Positions 31,024 through 40,455 of a stretch of 64,000 nt of DNA are shown in pieces. The notes under the pieces are model-generated. The model was not told the DNA's origin. It searched no databases and was given only the letters and a program-made list of their open reading frames with translations. The DNA lies in assembly GCF_900115685.1 (NCBI RefSeq), contig NZ_FOXJ01000001.1:465546-529545 (forward strand). Reading direction: 5' to 3'. Position 1 is the first letter of the stretch. Each line of letters starts with the position of its first letter. The position numbers were made by a program, and so were the translations under genes. Source of the stretch: Variovorax sp. 770b2. Its GTDB lineage: Bacteria > Pseudomonadota > Gammaproteobacteria > Burkholderiales > Burkholderiaceae_C.

Positions 31024-32808
31024 TCAGGCCGTGAACTGAAGCGCGGCCAGGCGGGCGTAGACCCCGCCTTGCGCCACCAGCGCCGCGTGCGTTCCCTGTT
31101 CGACGATGCCGCCGTGGTCCAGCACGATGATGCGGTCGGCCTTCTGCACGGTCGCCAGGCGGTGCGCAATGACCAGCGTCGTGCGGCCTTCCATGGCCGA
31201 TTCGAGCGCGGCCTGCACCATGCGCTCGCTCTCTGCATCGAGCGCGCTGGTGGCCTCGTCCAGCAGCAGCAGCGGCGGGTTCTTGAGGATCGCGCGTGCA
31301 ATCGCGATGCGCTGGCGCTGGCCGCCCGAGAGGCGCACGCCGCGCTCGCCGAGGAAGGTGTCGTAGCCCTCGGGCAATGCTGCAAGGAAGTCGTGCGCGA
31401 ACGCGGCGCGGGCGGCCGCGTGCACCTCGTCCGCCGTGGCTTCGGGCCGGCCGTAGCGGATGTTCTCGAATGCGCTGGCCGAGAAGATCACCGCGTCCTG
31501 CGGCACGAGGCCGATGCGGGTGCGCAGGTCGGGCAGGGCGAGCGACGCCAGCGGCGCGCCGTCCAGCAGCAGCTGGCCCGACTGCGGGTCGTAGTAGCGC
31601 AGCAGCAACTGGAACACCGTGCTCTTGCCCGCGCCGCTGGAGCCGACCAGCGCCACCGTCTCGCCGGGCGCGATGTCCAGGCTGAAGTCGCGCAGTGCCG
31701 GCGTACCGGGCCGCGATGGGTAGTGGAAGGTCACCGCGTCCAGCTTGATCGTGCTGCCCGCGGCCGGGATCGGCGTGACTGTCGGATTCGGCGGGGAGGT
31801 GATGACGGCCGGCGCGTGCAGCAACTCCATCAGCCGTTCGGTGGCCCCGGCTGCGCGCAGCAGATCGCCGTACACCTCGCCGAGCACGGCGGTCGCGCTC
31901 GCGAGGATGGCCACGTAGACCACGGTCTGGCCGAGGTGGCCGGCCGTGATGTCGCCCCGCAGCACGGCTTGCGTGCCTTGGTAGAGACCCCAGAGCAGCG
32001 CCGCCGAGGTCGCGATGATGATGAAGGCCACGAGCACCGAGCGCGCCTTGGTGCGGCGCACGGCGGTGCGGAAGGCGTTCTCGGTCGAGGCGTCGAAGCG
32101 GTCGGCCTCGCGCCCCTCGGCCGTGTAGCTTTGCACCACCGGAATCGCATTCAGCACTTCGGCTGCGATGGCGCTCGAATCGGCCACGCGGTCCTGGCTG
32201 GCGCGCGAGAGCTTGCGCACCCGCCGGCCGAACCACATGCTCGGCAGCACCACCAGCACCAGGATGCCCAGCACCTGCACCATCACATAAGGATTGGTCC
32301 AGACCAGCACGGCCAGGGCGCCCACGCCCATCACCGCATTGCGCAGGCCCATGCTGAGGGACGAGCCCACGACCGTCTGCACCAGGGTCGTGTCGGCGGT
32401 CAGGCGCGAGAGCACTTCCCCCGTCTGCGTGGTCTCGAAGAAGGCCGGGCTCTGGTGCAGCACATGGCCGTAGACCGCGTTGCGCAGGTCTGCGGTGACG
32501 CGTTCGCCGAGCCAACTCACGGTATAGAAGCGCGCCGCCGAAAACAGACCCAGCGCCACGGCCACGGCGAAGAGGGCGCCGAAGTGCTCGCGCAGCGCCA
32601 TGGTCTGGGCGCCCTTGTCGGGATTGATCAGTCCGCCGTCGATCAGGCTTCGCAGCGCGAGCGGAAAAGCCAGCGTCGTGACGGCCGCCATCACCAGGAA
32701 AACGGCCGCCAGCACGATCTGCACGCGGTAGGGGCGAAGGAAGGGGCTCAGGCCCGACAGCGACCGGGGCGAGCCCTTGGCCATGGAAGACGGTGGGGAG
32801 GAAGCCAT
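31024..32808 (-). CDS. ABC exporter, fused membrane and ATPase domains (MsbA-like)
   Basis: A 594-residue half-transporter that works as a dimer in the inner membrane. Six membrane segments occupy about residues 20-310, then an ATPase domain with Walker A GSSGAGKST, signature [15 protein letters not shown] and Walker [13 protein letters not shown]. It resembles lipid or drug exporters; the substrate cannot be read. The ATG at 32808 (MASSPPSSMAKGSPRSL) is chosen since the membrane domain starts soon after; ATG at 32784 is an alternative, and neither has a good Shine-Dalgarno. It is divergent from marR with about 80 bases between, so the MarR operator could affect it too. Confidence 0.88.
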   Translation of the reverse strand: MASSPPSSMAKGSPRSLSGLSPFLRPYRVQIVLAAVFLVMAAVTTLAFPLALRSLIDGGLINPDKGAQTMALREHFGALFAVAVALGLFSAARFYTVSWLGERVTADLRNAVYGHVLHQSPAFFETTQTGEVLSRLTADTTLVQTVVGSSLSMGLRNAVMGVGALAVLVWTNPYVMVQVLGILVLVVLPSMWFGRRVRKLSRASQDRVADSSAIAAEVLNAIPVVQSYTAEGREADRFDASTENAFRTAVRRTKARSVLVAFIIIATSAALLWGLYQGTQAVLRGDITAGHLGQTVVYVAILASATAVLGEVYGDLLRAAGATERLMELLHAPAVITSPPNPTVTPIPAAGSTIKLDAVTFHYPSRPGTPALRDFSLDIAPGETVALVGSSGAGKSTVFQLLLRYYDPQSGQLLLDGAPLASLALPDLRTRIGLVPQDAVIFSASAFENIRYGRPEATADEVHAAARAAFAHDFLAALPEGYDTFLGERGVRLSGGQRQRIAIARAILKNPPLLLLDEATSALDAESERMVQAALESAMEGRTTLVIAHRLATVQKADRIIVLDHGGIVEQGTHAALVAQGGVYARLAALQFTA

Positions 32809-32850
32809 GGGCGCGGATTCTACCGAAACCTTGCCCCTACAAAGGCAGCC

Positions 32851-32879
32851 TTGACAATAACTGCCATGGCAGCTAATAT
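32851..32879 (+). promoter_or_regulatory. Strong sigma-70 promoter with spacer operator for the marR operon
   Basis: TTGACA (32851-32856), a 17-base spacer and TAATAT (32874-32879): consensus or near-consensus elements with optimal spacing. The spacer contains the perfect 12-base palindrome CTGCCATGGCAG (32861-32872), ideally placed for repression by MarR. The predicted start near 32886 is only about two bases before the marR ATG, so the mRNA is likely leaderless. Confidence 0.85.
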
Positions 32880-32887
32880 TTCGACCC

Positions 32888-33424
32888 ATGAGCGATGCAA
32901 ACACCCCCAACGCCTCGTCGGACCCCGATGACGCTGTGCGTCGTCCGCCTGTCTTCTACCGGGCGGAGAGTTACCAGACCGAGGAAAGCATCGGTTACCT
33001 GATGCGCCGCATCGTCACGGCGGTGGCCCAGTCGGTAGAAACCCGCATGTGCGATCCCGGCAGCCCGACCTTTCCGCAGTGGGTGCCGTTGTACAAGCTG
33101 CACATCGGCGCGGCCACCACGGTGGCCGAACTGGCCCGGGCTTGCGAACTCGATACCGGCGCCATGACGCGGCTGCTCGACCGCCTCGAAGCCAAGGGGC
33201 TGTGCCGCCGCGTGCGCTCGCTCGAAGACCGCCGCGTGGTCAACATCGAACTCACCGACGAAGGCCGTGCCGCCGCCAAGGAAGTGCCTTACGTGCTCAG
33301 CCGCGTGCAGAACGAGCATCTGGCAGGTTTCACCACCGAGGAATGGGAGCAGCTCAAGGGTTACTTGCGCCGCATCCTCGACAACGCGCAGGCCCTCGCG
33401 GCCCGTGGAGATAAAAATGAATGA
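32888..33424 (+). CDS. MarR family transcriptional regulator of the efflux operon
   Basis: A 178-residue winged-helix repressor. The DNA-binding core has TVAELARACELDTGAMTRLL and RLEAKGLCRRVRSLEDRRVV with the wing (DRR), family hallmarks; FYRAESYQTEESIGYLMRRI at the N-terminus resembles EmrR-type regulators. It is predicted to repress its own operon via the palindrome in its promoter and to be released by phenolic or drug-like ligands. It overlaps the outer-membrane factor gene by eight bases. The ATG at 32888 sits about two bases from the predicted transcript start. Confidence 0.92.
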   Translation: MSDANTPNASSDPDDAVRRPPVFYRAESYQTEESIGYLMRRIVTAVAQSVETRMCDPGSPTFPQWVPLYKLHIGAATTVAELARACELDTGAMTRLLDRLEAKGLCRRVRSLEDRRVVNIELTDEGRAAAKEVPYVLSRVQNEHLAGFTTEEWEQLKGYLRRILDNAQALAARGDKNE

Positions 33425-34898
33425 TTCCCTCGCCGTGCGCGCTGTGCGTCGCACTCCCGTCGTGGCAGCCGCGTTGCTGCTGGTTGCGCTGGCCGGTTGT
33501 GCCGACATGGCCGGCATCGGTTCGCAGGCAAAGCTGCGCGATGCGTCGTCGCTGGGCATCGCGCCCGACAGCGCCGCGGCGCCCGTCTCCAGGCTCGACA
33601 CCCAATGGTGGCTCGCCTTCGGCGACGCGCAGCTCAACACGCTGATCGACCAGGCCGTGGCCGGCAATCCGAACCTGCAGGTCGCGCAGGCCCGCCTCGC
33701 GCGGGCGCAGGCCTCGGCGGACATCGCCGGTGCGGCGCTCAAGCCCAAGGTCAACGGCGAGCTCGACCTGAACCGCCAGAAGTTCAACAGCAACTACATC
33801 TACCCCGCACCGCTCGGCGGCTCGACGCAGAACATCGGCCTGCTGCAACTGGGCGCAAGCTGGGAGCTCGACTTCTTCGGCAAGAACCGCACCGCGCTGG
33901 ACACCGCCATCGGCGCCGCCAACGCCGCCGCGGCCGATGCCGATGCCGCACGCGTGCTGCTCGCCAGCAACGTCGCGCGCAGCTACTTCCAGTGGGCGCG
34001 CCTGAACGACCAGTTGACGGTTGCCAAACGCACGCTCGCCCAGCGCGACGAGACGCTCAAGCTCGTGCACGACCGCGTCTCCGCCGGGCTCGACACCAAC
34101 CTCGAACTGCGCCAGAGCGAAGGCGGCCTGCCTGAAGCGCGCCAGCAGATCGAAGCCCTCAACGAGCAGATCGCGCTGCAGCAGCATGCGCTCGACGCGC
34201 TCGTGGGCCAGCCCAATGTGTCGGCATCGCTCAAGCCGCCGGTGCTCGCCGGCGTCAAGCCGATGGCGTTGCAGGCCAACATCCCGGCCGACCTGCTGGG
34301 CCGCCGCGCCGACATCGCCGCTGCCCGCTGGCGCGTCGAAGCGGCCACCAGCGACGTGGCCAACGCCAAGACCCAGTTCTATCCCAACGTGAACCTCACG
34401 GCCTTCGTCGGCTTCCAGAGCCTGGGCTTCGGCAAGCTGCTCAAGTCGGGCAGCGAGCAGTGGGGCGTGGGCCCGGCCATCAGCCTGCCGATCTTCGAAG
34501 GCGGCAAGCTGCGCGCCAACCTGCGCGGCAAGTCGGCCGACCTGGACGTGGCGGTCGAGAGCTACAACGCGACGGTGATCGATGCGGTACGCGATGCCGC
34601 CGACCAGGTCTCCAGCGCCCAGTCGATCACCCGCCAGCAGACCGAACAGCGCGCCGCGCAGACGGCCGCCGAAGGCGCCTACGACATCGCGGTGCAGCGC
34701 TACCGCGCGGGCCTGGGCAACTACCTCAACGTGCTGACGGCGGAAACCTCGGTGCTGGCGCAGCGCCGGCTGGCCGTCGATCTGGCCGCGCGCGCGCTGG
34801 ACACGCAGGTGGGCCTCGCGCGGGCTCTCGGCGGTGGCTGGCAGCCGCCGGCGACCTCGACCGCCACGGCATCGGCCCCGACGGCCGTAGTGAACTGA
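33417..34898 (+). CDS. Efflux outer-membrane lipoprotein, OprM/NodT (TolC-like) family
   Basis: A 493-residue outer-membrane channel of a tripartite efflux pump. A lipoprotein signal ends at Cys28 (LLVALAGC). RLDTQWWLAFGDAQLNTLID is the standard start of the OEP barrel/alpha-barrel domain; two OEP repeats follow, the second with LGRRADIAAARWRVEAATSD and YRAGLGNYLNVLTAE. It follows marR with an eight-base overlap and precedes emrA by 50 bases. Confidence 0.95.
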   Translation: MNDSLAVRAVRRTPVVAAALLLVALAGCADMAGIGSQAKLRDASSLGIAPDSAAAPVSRLDTQWWLAFGDAQLNTLIDQAVAGNPNLQVAQARLARAQASADIAGAALKPKVNGELDLNRQKFNSNYIYPAPLGGSTQNIGLLQLGASWELDFFGKNRTALDTAIGAANAAAADADAARVLLASNVARSYFQWARLNDQLTVAKRTLAQRDETLKLVHDRVSAGLDTNLELRQSEGGLPEARQQIEALNEQIALQQHALDALVGQPNVSASLKPPVLAGVKPMALQANIPADLLGRRADIAAARWRVEAATSDVANAKTQFYPNVNLTAFVGFQSLGFGKLLKSGSEQWGVGPAISLPIFEGGKLRANLRGKSADLDVAVESYNATVIDAVRDAADQVSSAQSITRQQTEQRAAQTAAEGAYDIAVQRYRAGLGNYLNVLTAETSVLAQRRLAVDLAARALDTQVGLARALGGGWQPPATSTATASAPTAVVN

Positions 34899-34948
34899 AC
34901 AGACCTGACTCGACGCCCGACTCTCTCGTTTTCGGAAAGAAATTCATC

Positions 34949-36304
34949 ATGAGCGACAACAACACTCCGACGCCCGCTGCTTCCGCAGCTCCCACAGCCG
35001 TTGCTGCACCCGAAGCGCCCGCCGGCAACGGCAAGCGCCGCCGCGCGCTCACGGCCCTTGCGGCCGTGGTGATCGTCGCCGGCGGCGGCTGGGGCCTCTA
35101 CGAATGGCTGGTCGCCAGCCACTACGAGGACACCGACAACGCCTACGTGCAGGGCAACGTCATCCAGATCACGCCGCAGATCGGCGGCACCGTCATGGCC
35201 ATCAACGCCGACGACACCGACTTCGTGAAGGCCGGCCAGCCGCTGGTGCAGCTCGATCCGGCCGATGCCAAGGTCTCGCTCGAACAGGCCGAAGCCGCGC
35301 TGGCCCAGGCCGTGCGCCAGACGCGCACGCTCTACGCCAACAACGGCTCGCTGGCCGCGCAGGTCACGCTGCGCCAGTCGGACATCGTCAAGGCACAGAG
35401 CGACATCGCCAAGGCGCAGGACGACCTGCAGCGCCGCCGCGCGCTCTCGGGCAACGGCGCGGTGTCCAAGGAAGAACTCAACCACGCCGAAACACAGCTC
35501 GACACGGCCAAGAGCCAGCTCGCCGCCGCGCAGGCCGGCGTGGTCGCCGCCAAGGAAGCGCTGGTGAGCAACCAGTCGCTGACCGACGGCACCAGCGTCG
35601 CGCAGCACCCCAGCGTGCTGGCCGCCGCCGCCAAGGTGCGCGAGGCCTACCTCGCCACGCAGCGCGTCGCCATGCCCGCGCCGGTGGACGGCTACGTCGC
35701 CAAGCGCACCGTGCAGCTCGGCCAGCGCGTCTCGGCCGGCACGCCGATGATGTCGATCGTGCCGCTCAACCAGCTGTGGGTCGACGCCAACTTCAAGGAA
35801 GTGCAGCTGCGCAACATCCGCATCGACCAGCCCGTGAAGCTCACGGCCGACGTCTACGGCAAGAAGGTCGAATACAGCGGCAAGGTCGCGGGCCTGGGCG
35901 TGGGCACTGGCAGCGCGTTCGCACTGCTGCCGGCACAGAACGCGACCGGCAACTGGATCAAGGTGGTGCAGCGCGTGCCCGTGCGCATCGCGCTGGACCC
36001 CGAGCAGCTCAAGGCCAACCCGCTGCGCATCGGCCTGTCGATGGACGCCGAGATCGACATCTCCTCCAAGAGCGGCAAGATGCTCGCCGACGCACCGCGC
36101 GGCAGCGCGCTCACGCAGACGCAGGTCTACAGCCAGCTGGACCGCGGCGCCGATGCTGAAGTGGACCGCATCGTCGCGGCCAACCTCGGCCGGGCCGCAC
36201 CGGCCACCGCCGCTGCCGCACCGGCAAGCCGTGCGCCCGCGGCTGGTACGCCGGCCACGCCGGCCACCGGTGCGCAGGTCGCCACCCAGGGCCAGCCCGG
36301 TTGA
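34949..36304 (+). CDS. emrA: EmrA/HlyD-type membrane-fusion protein
   Basis: A 451-residue periplasmic adaptor that links the EmrB pump to the outer-membrane channel. After a Pro/Ala-rich cytoplasmic tail comes a single membrane anchor (ALAAVVIVAGGGWGLYEWLV, about residues 33-52), then the family motif EDTDNAYVQGNVIQITPQIG, a coiled-coil hairpin (about residues 110-210) and a barrel-sandwich end with AKRTVQLGQRVSAGTPMMSI. The C-terminus is Ala/Pro-rich. Confidence 0.94.
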   Translation: MSDNNTPTPAASAAPTAVAAPEAPAGNGKRRRALTALAAVVIVAGGGWGLYEWLVASHYEDTDNAYVQGNVIQITPQIGGTVMAINADDTDFVKAGQPLVQLDPADAKVSLEQAEAALAQAVRQTRTLYANNGSLAAQVTLRQSDIVKAQSDIAKAQDDLQRRRALSGNGAVSKEELNHAETQLDTAKSQLAAAQAGVVAAKEALVSNQSLTDGTSVAQHPSVLAAAAKVREAYLATQRVAMPAPVDGYVAKRTVQLGQRVSAGTPMMSIVPLNQLWVDANFKEVQLRNIRIDQPVKLTADVYGKKVEYSGKVAGLGVGTGSAFALLPAQNATGNWIKVVQRVPVRIALDPEQLKANPLRIGLSMDAEIDISSKSGKMLADAPRGSALTQTQVYSQLDRGADAEVDRIVAANLGRAAPATAAAAPASRAPAAGTPATPATGAQVATQGQPG

Positions 36305-36342
36305 TCGTTGCCCGCTTCGCTTGAACTGAAAAAGCACGCGCA

Positions 36343-37905
36343 ATGGCCACCGCCGCTCCCGCTTACATAGCGCACGCACCGCTCGAGGGCTCCGCCCGCG
36401 TGTGGGGCACGATCGCGCTGTCTGCGGCAACCTTCATGAACGTGCTCGACTCGTCGATCGCGAACGTGTCGTTGCCGGCCATCTCGGGCGACCTGGGCGT
36501 GAGCACCACGCAGGGCACCTGGGTCATCACCAGCTTCGCGGTGGCCAACGCCATCGCGGTGCCGCTCACGGGTTTCATGACCCAGCGCTTCGGCCAGGTG
36601 CGCCTGTTCATGGCCAGCGTGATCCTGTTCATGATGGCCTCGCTGCTGTGCGGCCTGGCGCCCAACATGACCACGCTCATCCTGTTCCGCGCGCTGCAGG
36701 GCTTTGTCGCCGGTCCGATGATTCCGCTGTCGCAGACGCTGCTGCTGTCGAGCTATCCGAAGGCCAAGGCCGGCCTTGCGATGGCGATGTGGTCGATGAC
36801 CACGCTGGTCGCGCCGGTGATGGGGCCGCTGCTGGGCGGCTGGATCACCGACAACATCTCGTGGCCGTGGATCTTCTACATCAACATCCCCGTGGGCATC
36901 GTCGCGGCTTCCATCACCTGGGCGCTCTATCGCAAGCGCGAGAGCACCACGCACAAGGTGCCGATCGACGCCATCGGCCTGGCGCTCCTGGTGCTGTGGG
37001 TGGGCTCGATGCAGCTGATGCTCGACAAGGGCAAGGAGCTCGATTGGTTCCACTCGCCGCAGATCATCACGATGGCCGTGGTGGCCGTGGTGGGCTTCGC
37101 GTTCTTCCTGATCTGGGAGCTGACCGACAAGCACCCGGTGGTCGACCTGTCGCTCTTCAAGCGCCGCAACTTCTGGTCGGGCGCCGTGGCAACGGCCGTG
37201 GCCTACGGCCTGTTCTTCGGCAACGTGGTGCTGCTGCCGCTGTGGCTGCAGCAATGGATGGGCTACACCGCGACGCAGGCGGGGATGATCATGGCGCCCG
37301 TGGGGCTCCTGGCGATCTTCTTCTCGCCGATCGTCGGACTCACGGTGGCCAAGATCGATCCGCGCCGCTATGCGACCTTCTCGTTCCTGGTGTTCGCGCT
37401 CATCCTGTGGATGCGGTCGAACTTCAATACGCAGGCCGACTTCGTGACGATCATCATCCCGACGATCATCCAGGGCATCGCGATGGCGTTCTTCTTCATC
37501 CCGCTGGTGACGATCACGCTGTCGGGCCTCACGCCAGACCGCATTCCGGCCGCCTCGGGGTTGTCGAATTTCCTGCGGATCACGGCCGGTGCCATGGGCA
37601 CCTCGCTCACCACCACGCTGTGGGACAACCGCGCGACGCTGCACCACGCGCAACTCGCGGAGACCATCAACCAGGGCAACAACGCCGCCACCAGCGCGAT
37701 GTCCGGGCTCGCCAGCAGCGGCTTCAGCACCGACCAGGTGATGGGGCAGATCAACCGCCTGGTCGACCAGCAGGCCTACATGCTGGCGACGAACGACATC
37801 TTCTATGCGTCGGCGATCCTGTTCCTCTTGCTGATTCCGCTGGTGTGGCTGGCCAAGCCGCAAAAGGGCGGTGCCGGCGGCGATGCCGCAGCCGGCGCGC
37901 ACTGA
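36343..37905 (+). CDS. emrB: EmrB/QacA-type drug efflux MFS transporter (DHA2, 14 TMS)
   Basis: A 520-residue proton-coupled exporter with about 14 membrane segments. TFMNVLDSSIANVSLPAISG is the DHA2 motif in the first helix, GTWVITSFAVANAIAVPLTG the next, and a GPLLGGWI motif-C-like segment follows. It completes the marR-outer membrane factor-emrA-emrB operon. Multidrug or aromatic acid export is expected. A terminator follows 24 bases after the stop. Confidence 0.95.
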   Translation: MATAAPAYIAHAPLEGSARVWGTIALSAATFMNVLDSSIANVSLPAISGDLGVSTTQGTWVITSFAVANAIAVPLTGFMTQRFGQVRLFMASVILFMMASLLCGLAPNMTTLILFRALQGFVAGPMIPLSQTLLLSSYPKAKAGLAMAMWSMTTLVAPVMGPLLGGWITDNISWPWIFYINIPVGIVAASITWALYRKRESTTHKVPIDAIGLALLVLWVGSMQLMLDKGKELDWFHSPQIITMAVVAVVGFAFFLIWELTDKHPVVDLSLFKRRNFWSGAVATAVAYGLFFGNVVLLPLWLQQWMGYTATQAGMIMAPVGLLAIFFSPIVGLTVAKIDPRRYATFSFLVFALILWMRSNFNTQADFVTIIIPTIIQGIAMAFFFIPLVTITLSGLTPDRIPAASGLSNFLRITAGAMGTSLTTTLWDNRATLHHAQLAETINQGNNAATSAMSGLASSGFSTDQVMGQINRLVDQQAYMLATNDIFYASAILFLLLIPLVWLAKPQKGGAGGDAAAGAH

Positions 37906-37929
37906 CAACACACGCCGTGATTGCCATCA

Positions 37930-37962
37930 CCCCCAGGCTCCTTCGGGACCCTGGGGGTTTTT
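37930..37962 (+). terminator. Intrinsic terminator after emrB
   Basis: CCCCCAG (37930-37936) and CTGGGGG (37951-37957) are arms around a CTCCTTCGGGA-containing loop, followed by five Ts. The U tract overlaps the final codons of the convergent epimerase gene. Confidence 0.88.
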
Positions 37963-39160
37963 ACTTGCCCAGCGCCTTCAGCACGTCGTAGCACGCCCCC
38001 ATCGTGTGATAGTCGGTCTTGCCGGCCGGGCTCTTCTCGTCGCTGATCTTCTGGTTCTGCGGCGTGAGGATGCGATGCCACGCACCGTGCCTGTGGTCCA
38101 CGAAGTGCGTCCACGAATACGCCCAGATGCTGTCGTACCAGTCCCAGTAGCCGGCCTCGCCGGTGCGCACGGCCAGCAGGGCGGCGGCGGCGAAGCTCTC
38201 GGCCTGCACCCAGAAATACTTGTCGCCGTCGTACACCGCGCCGTCGGGCGCAAAGCCGTAGACCAGCCCGCCGTTGTCCGCATCCCAGCCGCGGAACATC
38301 GCGGTGTCGAAGAAGTGGCGCGCGCGCGGCACGATCCAGCCGGCCTCGCCATCTTGCGTGGTCAAGAGGCGCTCCAGCTGCAGCAGCAGCTTGGCCCATT
38401 CGGTCAGATGCCCGGTCTGGAAACCCCAGGGCCGGAAGATGTCGCTGCGGTCGCCGCGGTTGAAGTCCCAGTCGACCGACCAGTCCGCGCGGTAGTGCTC
38501 CCACACCAGCCCGTCGGCGAGCGCCGCCTGGCGGCCCGTCACGGCCTGCGCGAGCGCGAGCGCGCGTTCCAGGTAGCGCGCCTCGCGCGTCGCCTCGAAG
38601 GCCGCCATCATCGCCTCGCAGGCATGCATGTTGGCGTTCTGGCCGCGGTAGGGCGCAACGCGCCAGTCGGCCGTGGCTTCATCCGCATAGAGGTGGTGGC
38701 GTGGCTCCCAGAAGTGCCGCTCCATCAGGTCCCACGCGTGTTCGAGTCCCTCGCGCGCCTCGCTCACACCGGCCATCAGCGCGTGCGCGTGCGCGAGCAG
38801 CACGAAGGCCAGGCCGTAGCAGTGCTGGGTGCTGTCCTGCACGGTGGCGCGGCCCGCGTGCCAGTCGATCTGCCATGCAAAACCGCCGCCGGGCAGCGCA
38901 TGCGCTCCGTGCAGGAAGGCCAGGCCGTGGCGCGTGGCGTCCAGGTCGGCCGCCTGGCCGAAGCGGCGGTACGCGTTCGCATGGTTGAACACGAAGCGCG
39001 CGCTGCTCACCAGGTGGCGCGTGCGGCGGTCGTAGACCGTGCCGTCATCCCGGAAGAAGTGGAAGAAACCGCCCGAAGGGTCGGTGTCGCGCGGTTCGTA
39101 GAAGGCCAGCGTGTGCCGGATGTGGTCGATCAGGAAATCGGGTGAACGGAAGTCGGGCAT
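37961..39160 (-). CDS. AGE family epimerase/isomerase
   Basis: A 399-residue (alpha/alpha)6-barrel sugar isomerase of the N-acylglucosamine 2-epimerase family, which includes mannose isomerase (YihS-like). RHLVSSARFVFNHANAYRRF near residue 50 and EAMMAAFEATREARYLERAL near residue 165 are typical, as is FNRGDRSDIFRPWGFQTGHL near residue 230. It is the distal gene of the sugar transport cluster, 19 bases after the DUF1479 gene, so it likely isomerises the imported sugar, for instance mannose to fructose; the substrate is inferred. Confidence 0.88.
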   Translation of the reverse strand: MPDFRSPDFLIDHIRHTLAFYEPRDTDPSGGFFHFFRDDGTVYDRRTRHLVSSARFVFNHANAYRRFGQAADLDATRHGLAFLHGAHALPGGGFAWQIDWHAGRATVQDSTQHCYGLAFVLLAHAHALMAGVSEAREGLEHAWDLMERHFWEPRHHLYADEATADWRVAPYRGQNANMHACEAMMAAFEATREARYLERALALAQAVTGRQAALADGLVWEHYRADWSVDWDFNRGDRSDIFRPWGFQTGHLTEWAKLLLQLERLLTTQDGEAGWIVPRARHFFDTAMFRGWDADNGGLVYGFAPDGAVYDGDKYFWVQAESFAAAALLAVRTGEAGYWDWYDSIWAYSWTHFVDHRHGAWHRILTPQNQKISDEKSPAGKTDYHTMGACYDVLKALGK

Positions 39161-39179
39161 GAAAAGAAAAGAGGGTTCG

Positions 39180-40430
39180 TCAATCCCAGGCGCGCAGGCC
39201 CATCTGACGCAACCCCAGGGGCGTCAGGTCGTCGGGCGTGGCACGGCCTTCGAAATCGACTTCGTAGTCTTCGGGCGCGAAATCGGGGCTGCTGCGTCCG
39301 GCCAGGAAGGCCGGCGCCTGCCGCGCCATGAAGGCGCGGTTCTTCTCGCACCAGGGCGCGGCGGCGATGTAGATCACGCTGCTGTGCTGGCTGCCGCGGT
39401 GCTCGTCTTCCACGGCGTGGATCACGTCGGAGTGCCACCACACGGTGTCGCCGGGCTCGACCAGCGGAATCGGGACCAGCCCTTCGCGCAGCTCGCCATG
39501 CCACTCGGCCGTGGCACCAAGCGCGCGGCCCGGCTGGGCGCCGCAGAGATCGCCTTCGGGCACATCGGGCTGCAGCGCGCGCAGCAGCATCCAGGGCGCG
39601 GTGCGCGCGATCGGCACCAGCCGCAGCGTGCCGTCGCCCGGGCCCTGGCGCGACAGCGCGGTCCAGCCCTGGAAGGTGCGAAAGGCCGAGCACACGGCGG
39701 GAGAGGGAATCTCGCGCGTCGCGGTGCGGCCGTCGGCATCGAAGGCGTCGAAGCGCGCGAGATCGCCTTCGAACACCTCGCGGTACACGTGCCGGAAGGT
39801 GGGCTCGCACCAGCGCTCGACGGAGCCGCCGTCGGAGTGGGGCGACAGGCCCAGCGTCGAATCGCCCGGCTCGCGGCGGCGGATGCGATCGGCATAGTTG
39901 GCCTGGCGGTCGGGGTCGAAGAAGCGGGTGCCGTTCTTCTCGAAAGTCCAGAGGCGGTTGAGAAAAGTGCGTGTCGTGTTCAGGCTCTCGGCCTGCCGCG
40001 CCTGCATCTGCGGGCGCGACCAGTAGAGGCCGAAGATCTGCGGCCGTCCCGAAGCCAGGGCGCTGAAGTACTTGTCGAGGCCGGCCTTGGCCTTCGCGTG
40101 TTCGTAGTAGTTGTTGCCGTCGATGTAGCGGCCAATCTCTTCGTTCCACGCCCGAACCTGCGCCGGGTCGAACACGCCGCGCACCACCACGCAGCCGCGC
40201 CGGTGAATGCGAGCGATCTGCTCGGGCGACACGCGGCCGTGCGCGATGTCCGCATAGGCCAGCTCGGGCACCGCGCCGCCGCTGGCCTGCTCGGCGCGCA
40301 CCTTGGCCACCTCGTCTTCGAGGAATTCGGTTTCGAGCGCGAAGCGCTGCGCAAGGTCGGGCACGCTGGCGCGCAGATCGCGCTGGGCGTGCAACACGGC
40401 GCGGGGAATATCGTTCATCCAGTCGGTCAT
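39180..40430 (-). CDS. DUF1479 family (YbiU-like), probable Fe(II)/2-oxoglutarate oxygenase
   Basis: A 416-residue protein of the DUF1479/YbiU family, related to phytanoyl-CoA dioxygenases. LSPHSDGGSVERWCEPTF has the candidate HxD iron ligands and VWWHSDVIHAVEDEH a later His, consistent with a double-stranded beta-helix oxygenase. The start at 40430 has AGGAG about ten bases upstream. Its place between the sugar ABC ATPase and the AGE epimerase hints at oxidation of a sugar or sugar derivative, but no reaction is known for the family. Confidence 0.82.
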   Translation of the reverse strand: MTDWMNDIPRAVLHAQRDLRASVPDLAQRFALETEFLEDEVAKVRAEQASGGAVPELAYADIAHGRVSPEQIARIHRRGCVVVRGVFDPAQVRAWNEEIGRYIDGNNYYEHAKAKAGLDKYFSALASGRPQIFGLYWSRPQMQARQAESLNTTRTFLNRLWTFEKNGTRFFDPDRQANYADRIRRREPGDSTLGLSPHSDGGSVERWCEPTFRHVYREVFEGDLARFDAFDADGRTATREIPSPAVCSAFRTFQGWTALSRQGPGDGTLRLVPIARTAPWMLLRALQPDVPEGDLCGAQPGRALGATAEWHGELREGLVPIPLVEPGDTVWWHSDVIHAVEDEHRGSQHSSVIYIAAAPWCEKNRAFMARQAPAFLAGRSSPDFAPEDYEVDFEGRATPDDLTPLGLRQMGLRAWD

Positions 40431-40455
40431 GACGGACGTTCTCCTGGTGGGCTTG

